DNA of 64,000 bases from Paracoccaceae bacterium (lineage in GTDB: Bacteria; Pseudomonadota; Alphaproteobacteria; Rhodobacterales; Rhodobacteraceae), in the NCBI GenBank assembly GCA_017510335.1, contig JAFWNM010000014.1, positions 115,474-179,473 of the forward strand, written 5' to 3'. A program made the translations under genes and the position numbers. Positions 1 through 7,351 of the stretch are shown here, one piece after another; position 1 is the stretch's first letter, and the number at the start of each line of letters is the position of its first letter. Below the pieces are notes generated by a model, which had not been told where the DNA came from, did not search any database, and worked only from the letters and a program-made list of their open reading frames with translations.

Positions 1-314
1 GATATCGGGCTGAATAACCCGATGATCTGGTCGGCGTCATCTTCCACCTGGCGCATCCGTTCAAAATACGCCAGCGCGTTCGGAATATACTCGATCCCCA
101 CCCCCAGAAGCGTGGGCAGCGAAACCTTCAATTCCCGCGAAATCGACGCCAGCGTTTCAATTTTGGTGATCTCGCCCTTTTCGGCGCGATACAGCGCTGC
201 GCGGGAAATGCCGATTCGCAGCGCCAGTTCTTCCGGCCCCAATCGGCGCCCGATCCGGTGCGCACGCAATCGCGCACCGATATCGGTGAAACTGATCCTG
301 TCAATATCCGTCAC
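1..314 (-). CDS. XRE-family transcriptional regulator, N-terminal part (runs off the window)
   Basis: The reverse strand opens with a GTG at 314, seven bases after a GAGGAG ribosome-binding site, and continues past base 1; about 104 residues are visible. Residues about 10-65 form a classic helix-turn-helix (GARLRAHRIGRRLGPEELA, then RIGISRAALYRAEKGE), as in XRE/Cro-type repressors. What follows is a linker that mentions no recognisable ligand domain before the edge. It lies 118 bp downstream of the ABC transporter operon and in the same direction, so it may be its last gene or have its own promoter. An upstream ATG at 338 is out of frame, which decides the GTG start. Function beyond DNA binding is unknown. 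Confidence 0.8.
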   Translation of the reverse strand, partial: MTDIDRISFTDIGARLRAHRIGRRLGPEELALRIGISRAALYRAEKGEITKIETLASISRELKVSLPTLLGVGIEYIPNALAYFERMRQVEDDADQIIGLFSPI

Positions 315-432
315 GACGCTCCTCGGCTTTGCGGCGCATGCCTGTCGTCTAAGTTCTGATACAAAACGCCATGGAACGCAACTGGCATAGACGCAAAGAC
401 GGCGCAGGCAGGTCCACCGGCAGTGTGCCGCC

Positions 433-2007
433 CTATTCCGTTGCGGCCATGCCCATTCTGGCAAGAACGCGCCGCTCGATCATCAGGACAATCTGATAAA
501 ACCCAACAGAGATCAGCACCGAAACGGCGGCCACTGTCCAGATCATGTTGAAATCCAGATAGCCGCGCGACTGGTTCAAAAGGTTCCCAAGACCGCGCCC
601 CGTTGCCAGCCATTCTGCGATCATCACCCCCAGAAGGGCGCGCGGGGCCGTCAGGCGCATGGCGGCAAACACATAGGGAATGGACGCGGGAATGGCCACA
701 AGACGCAATTCCGCCCACGCTTTGGCCCCATAGGCGCGGGGCAATTCCACTGCCGCGCGCGGCACCAGCAAAAGCCCCTGCGCCATCATGACATAGGCCG
801 GGAAAAACGTGACCGAGATTGTGACCCAAAGTGTCAGCGATGTGCCGCGCCCCAGTATCAGCACCAGCAAGGGCGTCAGGGCGACCAGCGGCATGGTCTG
901 GGTGATCAGCGCGACAGGCATGAAGGCGCGTGTGAATTCCGGCAACAGCCGCGATGAGACAGCAAGCACAAAGGCAAACCCCATGCCCAGTATCATGCCT
1001 GCAAACGTAATGGGCAGCGTTTCGGCCAGGGCACTGAACAGCCTGCTTTGGGCCGTGGCGCGAAGCTCGCTTAGAAACAGGTAATGAATCACATCCCAAG
1101 GGGTTTTGCCCAGCATGGACGGAACACTCAAAACCCGCAGAAAGGCCCACCAGACCACGAATGGCAGCGCAACGGAGCACAGAAGCAAACCGATGCGGTG
1201 CCACCATGGGCTGGGATCAACGCGCAAGGCCGGCGGCGCGGCGGGGTTCAGGGAAACTGCGCGACTGGTCCCGACAAGGCGTGCAGACAGCAGCGCAAAC
1301 GCCACATAACTTAGCCCCGCAATAAGCGTGGCCACCAGCCCGATCCCCCATATCCGCGCAGGTTCCCCCCGCCCAAGCGATCCCAGCAAGTAAGTGCCAA
1401 GCCCCCAACGCCCGCCACCGCCGAATTCCGCAAGGATCGCCCCCAGAACAGCGGCAGGCGCGGCAATACGAAACCCCGACAGGATAGCAGGCAGCGCGCC
1501 ACGCAGTTGCACCCGCCACAACACCTGCCACTTGGCCCCGCCATAGGCGCGCACCAGATTCGCCGCGCGGCTGTCATACTGGCTTAACCCGATCACCGTA
1601 GCGCTCATGGTCACGAAATAGACGCCAAGCGCGGCCAGCGTGATGCGCGGGGCCATGCCCGACAGCGTCAGCGCAAGGATGGGCGCGATGGCGATGGGGG
1701 GCAGCGCAAAGATTGCAATATTCAGCCCCCGCGTGATGCGCAGCAAAACCGGAAAGGTGACGAACAAGACGCCCGCAAGAATGGCAATCGTATTGCCAAT
1801 CAAAAACCCGCTGGCCGAGGCTGAAAGCGTCGCCCAGATATGGCCGGGGTAATCGGCCCGGTCCACCCACAAACGCAGGACAATGGCGCTTAAGCTGGGC
1901 AAGGCCCCGCCCGCAACCAGTTTGAACTGTCCGACCAATTCCCAAATCGCAATCAGCACCAGCGCGTTGCGCAGGCCTGGCCACCGCTGCCACAGGTCAA
2001 CCCCCAT
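433..2007 (-). CDS. ABC transporter permease, two permease domains fused in one chain (NMT1/thiamine-precursor type)
   Basis: Inner-membrane protein of 524 residues that contains two consecutive BPD_transp_1 (SsuC/TauC/ThiX-like) domains, about residues 10-245 and 265-515. Each has the EAA-type loop that docks the ATPase, near residues 147-176 (ending ALPAILSG) and 417-446 (ending ASIPYVFA). Most relatives are single-domain proteins of about 250-260 residues that dimerise; here the dimer is built in cis. The ATG at 2007 overlaps the end of the ATPase gene by 11 bp, so the two are translationally coupled; an in-frame start upstream would lie deep inside the ATPase gene. With the upstream ATPase and Tat-exported binding protein it forms a complete importer. 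Confidence 0.88.
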   Translation of the reverse strand: MGVDLWQRWPGLRNALVLIAIWELVGQFKLVAGGALPSLSAIVLRLWVDRADYPGHIWATLSASASGFLIGNTIAILAGVLFVTFPVLLRITRGLNIAIFALPPIAIAPILALTLSGMAPRITLAALGVYFVTMSATVIGLSQYDSRAANLVRAYGGAKWQVLWRVQLRGALPAILSGFRIAAPAAVLGAILAEFGGGGRWGLGTYLLGSLGRGEPARIWGIGLVATLIAGLSYVAFALLSARLVGTSRAVSLNPAAPPALRVDPSPWWHRIGLLLCSVALPFVVWWAFLRVLSVPSMLGKTPWDVIHYLFLSELRATAQSRLFSALAETLPITFAGMILGMGFAFVLAVSSRLLPEFTRAFMPVALITQTMPLVALTPLLVLILGRGTSLTLWVTISVTFFPAYVMMAQGLLLVPRAAVELPRAYGAKAWAELRLVAIPASIPYVFAAMRLTAPRALLGVMIAEWLATGRGLGNLLNQSRGYLDFNMIWTVAAVSVLISVGFYQIVLMIERRVLARMGMAATE

Positions 2008-2770
2008 GCAGCACCTTCGCAATATCATCGCACAGCGCGTGAAAATCCGGCTGGCCAAACAGTTCCGCTGCCCGCGGGCGCGGGAAGGGAATGTCGATCA
2101 CTTCGGCAATACGCCCCGGTGCGGCCTGCATGACCACCACACGGTCGGCCAGAAACACGGCTTCATCAATGCCATGCGTCACCAACAGGGTCGTGGCGCC
2201 AGTTTCGCCCCAGATGCGCTGCAATTCTATGTTCATCTGACGGCGCAAAATCTGGTCCAGCGCGCCAAAGGGTTCGTCCATGAACAGCACTTGCGGGCGC
2301 GTGACCAACGCGCGGGCAATCGCCACGCGCTGGCGCATACCGCCCGACAATTCGCCCGGCAGCGCGTTTTCATACCCTTTCAGGCCGACCAGCGCGATAA
2401 GTTGCGCAATATCATCGCGGTAATCCGCCACCCTGCGCCCCAACACTTCCAGCGGCAGGGCAATGTTGTTGGCCACGTTGCGCCACGGCAGAAGCGCGGA
2501 ATCCTGAAAGGCAACGCCTGTCACCCCGGCTGCGGCGGCCTGTTGCGGGGTTTGCCCACCAATGCTGACGCTGCCGCAATCGGCAGGTTCCAACCCCAGC
2601 AGAATGCGCAGCGCCGTGGATTTACCGCAACCAGATGGGCCGATAAGGGCAGTAAACGACCCCTGATCACAGTCCAGCGTGACATCGCGCAGGGCCTCTA
2701 CGTCCTTGCCGCGCCCGCGATAGGTTTTGCCGATGGCTGTCAGCGAAATTCCGGCGGGCGCGGCGGTCAT
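1997..2770 (-). CDS. ABC transporter ATP-binding protein (nitrate/sulfonate/taurine/THI5 type)
   Basis: A 257-residue cytoplasmic ATPase that powers the neighbouring permease. Walker A (GPSGCGKST, about residues 43-51), the ABC signature (LSGGMRQR) with the following Walker B ([12 protein letters not shown]) and a switch histidine in [10 protein letters not shown] are all present, so it should be active. The sequence fits the SsuB/TauB/ThiZ family. Its ATG overlaps the binding-protein stop codon (ATGA at 2767-2770 on the reverse strand), and its own end overlaps the permease start, so the three transporter genes are one translationally coupled unit. Confidence 0.93.
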   Translation of the reverse strand: MTAAPAGISLTAIGKTYRGRGKDVEALRDVTLDCDQGSFTALIGPSGCGKSTALRILLGLEPADCGSVSIGGQTPQQAAAAGVTGVAFQDSALLPWRNVANNIALPLEVLGRRVADYRDDIAQLIALVGLKGYENALPGELSGGMRQRVAIARALVTRPQVLFMDEPFGALDQILRRQMNIELQRIWGETGATTLLVTHGIDEAVFLADRVVVMQAAPGRIAEVIDIPFPRPRAAELFGQPDFHALCDDIAKVLHGG

Positions 2771-3741
2771 CAGAGTTCCTCTAGCAAGGTGGTGTCGAAC
2801 ATGTCGCGGGTGCCATTGATGCCCACGCGCGCAAGCGCTTCAAGATTGGCCTCGATCCCTTCTTCGGTCATGGCCATGTAGCCTGCGGGCGACGCCATCA
2901 GCGGTTGCTGGGCGTGGTTGAAGAACAGTTCATTTTCCAGACTGCGGCCCGTTCCGGCAAACCATGTGTCCATCCAGCGCGGGGGCCACAGGTCGGGGTC
3001 TTCAAAATTCTCGACCCACCCGCGCCGCGAGGCGCGCAACCACCCCACCAGTTCCGCGCGTTTTGTGCGCAGGGTTTCTTCGGTCACCACCACAGTGTCA
3101 TTGTAAATTGTGAACCCGAAATCATACAGCAAGAAGGACACGGCTTCTTCGCCCATGGTTTCGATGGTGTAGGGCACGTTGGTCGTGAAATCGAGGCTGG
3201 CGTCGATTTCACCGCGAATAAGCGGCGTAGGGTCATAGGAATAGGGCACGATATTGACCTGCGACCGCTCGATCCCGTTGATGGCCAGCACGGCTTCCAC
3301 CGAAATCGTGTTGACGGGGGGCACAGCGATCGTCTTGCCGATCATGTCTTGCGGGGTCAGGATCGGGGACTTGGCAAGGCTGACAATGCCGATGGGGTTT
3401 TTCTGGTATTGCGCCCCGATAATTTTGAACGGCGCACCCTGTTCGACAATTGCCTTGATCGTCGTGTCAGGCGTTGTCAGCGACAGGTCAGCGCGCCCTG
3501 CGATGATCGAACTTTCGGGAATGACATCTGGGCCACCGGGCAGATAGGTCAGATCAAGCCCTTCTTCCGCGTAATAGCCTTGATCAAGGCCAATGAAATA
3601 GCCTGCAAATTCAGCATCATTGATCCATGCGGACTGCATGGTGAACGGGGTTGTCGCACGCGCCCGACCGGGCAAGAAGGGCAGCGCCGCAGCGCCTGCG
3701 CTTGCCCCCAGAAAATGCCGGCGGTTCATCTGAAGTCTCAT
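2770..3741 (-). CDS. Tat-exported ABC substrate-binding protein, NMT1/THI5-like
   Basis: A 323-residue periplasmic binding protein. The N-terminus carries a twin-arginine signal ([11 protein letters not shown], then a hydrophobic stretch and cleavage near RARA), so it is probably exported folded. The mature part ([19 protein letters not shown], later [11 protein letters not shown]) has the start typical of the NMT1/THI5-like family, which binds thiamine pyrimidine precursors, sulfonates or riboflavin-like molecules. The start is preceded by AGGAGAGA. It lies 32 bp after the cyclo-ligase-like gene in the same operon. The partner gene argues for a thiamine precursor as substrate, but the sequence alone cannot fix the ligand. 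No TPP riboswitch fits into the 32-bp gap. Confidence 0.88.
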   Translation of the reverse strand: MRLQMNRRHFLGASAGAAALPFLPGRARATTPFTMQSAWINDAEFAGYFIGLDQGYYAEEGLDLTYLPGGPDVIPESSIIAGRADLSLTTPDTTIKAIVEQGAPFKIIGAQYQKNPIGIVSLAKSPILTPQDMIGKTIAVPPVNTISVEAVLAINGIERSQVNIVPYSYDPTPLIRGEIDASLDFTTNVPYTIETMGEEAVSFLLYDFGFTIYNDTVVVTEETLRTKRAELVGWLRASRRGWVENFEDPDLWPPRWMDTWFAGTGRSLENELFFNHAQQPLMASPAGYMAMTEEGIEANLEALARVGINGTRDMFDTTLLEEL

Positions 3742-3773
3742 GGCTCTCTCTCCTGTTGGGGTTTGAATAATGT

Positions 3774-4511
3774 TCAGGCAAGACCCTGAATTCTTTGTAA
3801 TTCCTGTAGTGGCGGGGTCTCAAGTATCTGGCGGGGGTCAAGCAGGGGCCATTTTACGCCATGTGGCCGCTTTGCCCGGCGCGGCACTTCGTGCAATTCG
3901 GTGGGCGTGGCAATCCAGTCCACCAGAATATCGGTTTCCGACGGGATCAGTTTTTCCTGCACCATCTGGCAGTCATGCACGACAGCCACGACGGGCGTGG
4001 TTTCATCAACCAGCCCCAGATCGGTGAACATGCCCCATTCAAGATCGAAAAACCCGTGCCCCTTGCCAAAGCGCACCCCGTCAACCGACACGGCAGAGGC
4101 ACCCGTGACCATGAAATCAAACCGTCCCCTGCGCGCGATTTCTTCCAGCGTGATGGGGCGGGCGAAATGTTCCATCCCATCCAGCCACGCGGCATAAAGT
4201 TCCGCGCCAGCAGGCACCATTCCCGGTTCCATCAGCAGAAAGCCCCGATAAATACCATATGTCGACATGACAAAGGGCTTGCCTGCCGCAATCATCCGGC
4301 GGCGCAGGTCCACAAGGCAGTTGTCCGGGGTTATGAAGGCAAATTCTGTTGTCTGATAGGCAGGAAGCGTCACAAGGTTGTCCGTCGCCACCTCGGACCC
4401 CTCGAAATCCGGGATCACCTCGGCAAAGTTCAAGTTAAAACGCGTATCTGGTCTGGCGACATCGCGCAGTTTCGACCATATTTGCTGCCGGATGATTTTG
4501 GACTTGGACAC
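3774..4511 (-). CDS. 5-formyltetrahydrofolate cyclo-ligase-like protein (COG0212 paralogue)
   Basis: Cytoplasmic protein of about 245 residues, longer than true 5-formyl-THF cyclo-ligases (about 180-200). It carries the paralogue-type motif GVRFGKGHGFFDLEW near residues 150-165 instead of the GxGGGYYDR of the real enzyme. From memory, this COG0212 paralogue group has been tied to thiamine metabolism in plants and bacteria by comparative genomics. That agrees with the NMT1/THI5-type importer encoded immediately downstream. I place the start at GTG 4511, five bases after a perfect AGGAGG; an in-frame ATG at 4529 would put the start codon inside the operator repeats. First gene of the operon, divergent from the RpiR regulator. 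Confidence 0.82.
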   Translation of the reverse strand: MSKSKIIRQQIWSKLRDVARPDTRFNLNFAEVIPDFEGSEVATDNLVTLPAYQTTEFAFITPDNCLVDLRRRMIAAGKPFVMSTYGIYRGFLLMEPGMVPAGAELYAAWLDGMEHFARPITLEEIARRGRFDFMVTGASAVSVDGVRFGKGHGFFDLEWGMFTDLGLVDETTPVVAVVHDCQMVQEKLIPSETDILVDWIATPTELHEVPRRAKRPHGVKWPLLDPRQILETPPLQELQRIQGLA

Positions 4512-4522
4512 GGGCCCCTCCT

Positions 4523-4558
4523 GTTTCATTGTTTCATAATACTGAAACTGTCGTTTCA
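4523..4558. promoter_or_regulatory. Four GTTTCA half-sites between the divergent cyclo-ligase-like and RpiR genes
   Basis: GTTTCA occurs at 4523-4528, 4531-4536 and 4553-4558, and its complement TGAAAC at 4543-4548. The middle pair forms a 6-bp inverted repeat with a 6-bp spacer, and the last pair one with a 4-bp spacer. Placed in the 88-bp divergent intergenic region, this is the natural operator for the RpiR regulator, which probably represses or activates both directions. The claim is inferred from position and symmetry. Confidence 0.6.
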
Positions 4559-4599
4559 ATATCGCAAGGAAAATCTGTGCGAAACAGCAAGAGGCAGGC

Positions 4600-5451
4600 A
4601 TGGCAACACGTTTGACGCTCAGAATTCAGGAACGCATGGCCCGCCTGACCCCGTCAGAGGCTAAAATAGCAGCAGTTCTGCTTGAGAATCATGCATTTCT
4701 GGAAACCCACACGGCGACCGAACTGGCCGGGCTTGCCGGTGTTTCCAAAGCGTCGGCGGCGCGATTCTTCCGCACGCTTGGCTACGCGGATTTTGACGAG
4801 GCACGCAATCAGGCCCGCGAGGAACGCAACCGCACCCAGCCATATGCCTATTCGGTCGCAACCGATGACAGGGTTGTTCTGGGGCGCACCTTGGGCGAGC
4901 ATCTGGAACTGGAACTTACCAACCTGCGCCGCAGCTTCGAGGAGTTGCGCCCTGATCTATTGCGCGACACGGCCCAGCTTTTGGCAGATGCGCCGCGCGT
5001 GTGGTGTCTGGGGTTCGGGATGGAAGAAGGCCCTGCGCGGATGGCGCGGCTAATGCTGGCGAAGCTGCGGCCAAATGTTAATTTGCTGGGCGTTCACACG
5101 GGGTCCTGGGCGGAAGATCTGGCCATGACAGGCCCGCGCGATGCGCTGATCCTGTGCTCGCTTCCGCCGCGCCCGCGTGCGCTTTCGGCGCTGACGACCT
5201 ATGCACGCACGACACGGATGAATATTATAACCCTGTGCGAACATGCGTTCATCCCGCAGGCGCAACGCTTTTCGCGCGTGATTTTGCCCTGCCATGTGGC
5301 GTCTTACGGGCAGGTTCCCACCCATGCGACAATGACCAGCATGCTAAGACTGCTGGCAATTGCCCTGCATGGCCAGATCGGGGATGCCGCCAGCCAGCGC
5401 AGCATTCTTATCAGCGACATTGACGAAGAACTGGACCTCAACGACCTGTGA
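4600..5451 (+). CDS. MurR/RpiR-family transcriptional regulator
   Basis: A 283-residue regulator with an N-terminal RpiR helix-turn-helix (residues about 1-75: RLTPSEAKIAAVLLENH then LAGVSKASAARFFRTLG) and a C-terminal SIS sugar-phosphate isomerase-like fold (residues about 120-260, including CLGFGMEEGPARM and DALILCSLPPRPRA). In this family the SIS domain senses a phosphorylated small molecule. It is transcribed away from the cyclo-ligase/transporter operon across a region with GTTTCA half-sites, so it is the likely local regulator of that operon. GAGGC precedes the ATG by four bases. It ends before a strong bidirectional terminator. Confidence 0.9.
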   Translation: MATRLTLRIQERMARLTPSEAKIAAVLLENHAFLETHTATELAGLAGVSKASAARFFRTLGYADFDEARNQAREERNRTQPYAYSVATDDRVVLGRTLGEHLELELTNLRRSFEELRPDLLRDTAQLLADAPRVWCLGFGMEEGPARMARLMLAKLRPNVNLLGVHTGSWAEDLAMTGPRDALILCSLPPRPRALSALTTYARTTRMNIITLCEHAFIPQAQRFSRVILPCHVASYGQVPTHATMTSMLRLLAIALHGQIGDAASQRSILISDIDEELDLNDL

Positions 5452-5482
5452 AGACGGGCGGGGCCTGATGCGCAGCGCATGA

Positions 5483-5513
5483 CAGCGGCCGCACCATCAT
5501 CGTGCGGCCGCTG
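5483..5513. terminator. Bidirectional intrinsic terminator between convergent genes
   Basis: Perfect 12-bp arms CAGCGGCCGCAC (5483-5494) and GTGCGGCCGCTG (5502-5513) enclose a 7-base loop and are followed by TTATT. The hairpin sits between the convergent RpiR gene and PRC-barrel gene. Confidence 0.75.
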
Positions 5514-5540
5514 TTATTCATATGTGCGTTTTTTTGGTGA

Positions 5541-5900
5541 TCAAGCAGTGTGGTGCGGCATTGCCTTGAGCTTTTCCTTGGTGGTGTCCAGATGGACACG
5601 AACCTTGGTTCCGCTGGTTTCGCGCTGCACGTCCAGTTGACTGAACGGCACCAGCACCGAATGGGCACCCATGCCCAGAAAACCGCCGACATCGATCACT
5701 GCCTCGGTGATTTTTCCATCTGCCCCAAGGTTCAGCGCATTGATAGAGCCGATGCTTTCATCTTCGCGCCCATAAACATAGGCACCTTCAAGGTCAGATG
5801 TTTTCAGATCATGCACGTCGACGCGATCATAGCCTTCGCGCACGAAAGCGAAGGCGCCGCCAGTGCCGGTTCCAGGCTGGGTGTTGGATGCGTGTGTCAT
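5541..5900 (-). CDS. PRC-barrel domain protein, probable general-stress protein
   Basis: Small soluble protein of 119 residues. A PRC-barrel domain spans about residues 28-105 (VHDLKTSDLEGAYVYGRED, later VIDVGGFLGMGAHSVLVPF). PRC-barrels occur in photosynthetic reaction-centre H subunits, RimM and many stress-induced proteins of unknown molecular role. The start at 5900 is set by AAGGAG eight bases upstream; the longer open frame to 6296 lacks a ribosome-binding site. A perfect EcfG-type promoter lies 150 bp upstream (6050-6074), so the gene is probably in the general stress regulon. No signal peptide or membrane segment is visible. Confidence 0.85.
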   Translation of the reverse strand: MTHASNTQPGTGTGGAFAFVREGYDRVDVHDLKTSDLEGAYVYGREDESIGSINALNLGADGKITEAVIDVGGFLGMGAHSVLVPFSQLDVQRETSGTKVRVHLDTTKEKLKAMPHHTA

Positions 5901-6049
5901 TTCATTCTCCTTGATCCCGCAAATGCGGCACCAGTGGCGACAGGGGCCCCCTGCCGGGTTGCGACCAAGCATGACATTTCGGCACCTGTCCCGCGCGTTT
6001 GCACCGCGAACAGGGCCTGTTGTCCAGTCACGCTTCGTTACAAAGAAAG

Positions 6050-6074
6050 AACGCGTGCGCGCATTTGTCGTTCC
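6050..6074 (-). promoter_or_regulatory. EcfG-type (general stress) promoter for the PRC-barrel gene
   Basis: On the reverse strand GGAAC (6074-6070), 16 bases and CGTT (6053-6050) match the known alphaproteobacterial EcfG consensus exactly. Transcription would start near 6043 and give a leader of about 140 bases before the PRC-barrel ATG. Confidence 0.7.
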
Positions 6075-6088
6075 ACGCCAGCATCGCG

Positions 6089-7231
6089 TCAGCCAGGTTT
6101 TGCCAGAAAGAACCGGATCATCAACGCCGAGGCATCTGGCCCCTTCGTGTCGGTATATGATCCCGCCTTGCGGCCTCCGGACCACGCGTGCCCTGCGCCG
6201 GTCACACGCCACAATTCCACCGGCCCCACCCCCGCCGATGCAGCATAGGTGCTTTTGACATAAGCGCGCCCGCGCACCGACCGCGACACCACGCAAGATG
6301 GGACCGCATCTTTTCCTAACGCCCCCGCGACAATGCTGCTGGCGTTGGACGGGTGCACTGTGCTGTCACTGCCCCCTTGAAAGATGATGCGGCGCACGGG
6401 GTCTGATAGCACTGTTATAGCGGGTGTGTGCTGGTCAGCGCTGCCATTGCGCATGGCCGACATGGCGGAAATCACATCATGCGCGGCCCCTCTGGCCAGG
6501 CCGGAATGGATACCGGCACCGGCAAACACCTCTGGATATTCGTCAACAAGAATGGCCGCCATCGCCCCCCCTGCCGACAAACCCGCCACAAAGGTTCTGT
6601 CCCGCACCACGCCGAATTCCTTCATCAGCTTGCGCGCCAGCGCTGCCAGAATAGCAGGCTCGCCCGAACCGCGCGCCTGATCACCGGGGCGGAACCAGTT
6701 CCAGCACGAAGCCGCGTTGTTTTGCCGGGTCTGGGCGGGATAGGCCACAGCAAGACCATGCTTTTCCGCCAGCTGGTTCATATGCGTGCCAGCGGCAAAA
6801 TCATCGGGGGACTGGCTACAGCCATGCAGCATGATGATCAGGCCCTTGGGCCGTTTGGGCTGGCTGGCAGGCAAATACAACTTGTAGCGCCGCGCGCCAG
6901 CCGCGCACCGATACCGCCGCGCAAGATAACGCGCCCCATCCGGAACCCTGGGTGCAGTCTGGCCCTTTTGCGTGCCTGCAAACGCGGCAGGCATCAAGGG
7001 CTGACCGGCGCGCAGCTGCGTCACCGCCATACCAAGCGATCGCCCCACCACCCTTTTGCGCGCGCTGCGCTGCTTGGCCAGTTTTGACGTGAGCGCGGCC
7101 AATGGGGCATAGGCAGCATCAACCATGGTGACGGCCATTGCCTTTTGGACTTTGCGAACGGCCTTGGCCTGCGCGCGCGGGCGCAACAGGCGTCTGGTGC
7201 GGCGCATCGACGCCACAAGACTGGGGGACAT
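6089..7231 (-). CDS. PHB-depolymerase family esterase (Esterase_phd)
   Basis: A 380-residue alpha/beta-hydrolase. The catalytic serine is in GLSAGGA, the oxyanion region is LIIMLHGCSQSPDDFA, and the catalytic histidine is in GAGHAWSGG near the C-terminus; family members cleave short polyester or aromatic ester bonds. No signal peptide is evident; the first about 110 residues are basic and look disordered, as in intracellular PHB-depolymerase-like proteins. Start chosen at 7231, behind AAGGAAACCCC, rather than 7270. A perfect EcfG promoter lies at 7303-7327. A paralogue with the same architecture is at 14841-15980. Confidence 0.88.
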   Translation of the reverse strand: MSPSLVASMRRTRRLLRPRAQAKAVRKVQKAMAVTMVDAAYAPLAALTSKLAKQRSARKRVVGRSLGMAVTQLRAGQPLMPAAFAGTQKGQTAPRVPDGARYLARRYRCAAGARRYKLYLPASQPKRPKGLIIMLHGCSQSPDDFAAGTHMNQLAEKHGLAVAYPAQTRQNNAASCWNWFRPGDQARGSGEPAILAALARKLMKEFGVVRDRTFVAGLSAGGAMAAILVDEYPEVFAGAGIHSGLARGAAHDVISAMSAMRNGSADQHTPAITVLSDPVRRIIFQGGSDSTVHPSNASSIVAGALGKDAVPSCVVSRSVRGRAYVKSTYAASAGVGPVELWRVTGAGHAWSGGRKAGSYTDTKGPDASALMIRFFLAKPG

Positions 7232-7302
7232 GGGGTTTCCTTGAGAAGACTCGTCGACATTGCCCGCCAAGGCCGTGCCAACCCGTTAAGATATGCTGCC
7301 TA

Positions 7303-7327
7303 AACGCCGCAATCGGGCTTATGTTCC
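7303..7327 (-). promoter_or_regulatory. EcfG-type (general stress) promoter for the esterase gene
   Basis: GGAAC (7327-7323), 16 bases and CGTT (7306-7303) on the reverse strand are an exact consensus match, about 70 bp upstream of the esterase ATG at 7231. It fits in the short gap behind the hybrid kinase gene and so gives the esterase its own promoter. Confidence 0.7.
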
Positions 7328-7351
7328 CAAATCGCCCCGAAAGGCACCCTG

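Noticed and set aside
3742-4600. TPP riboswitch upstream of the THI5-type operon
   Set aside because: The gap before the SBP gene is only 32 bp and the divergent region is 88 bp with half-sites; no conserved thi-box features were found.
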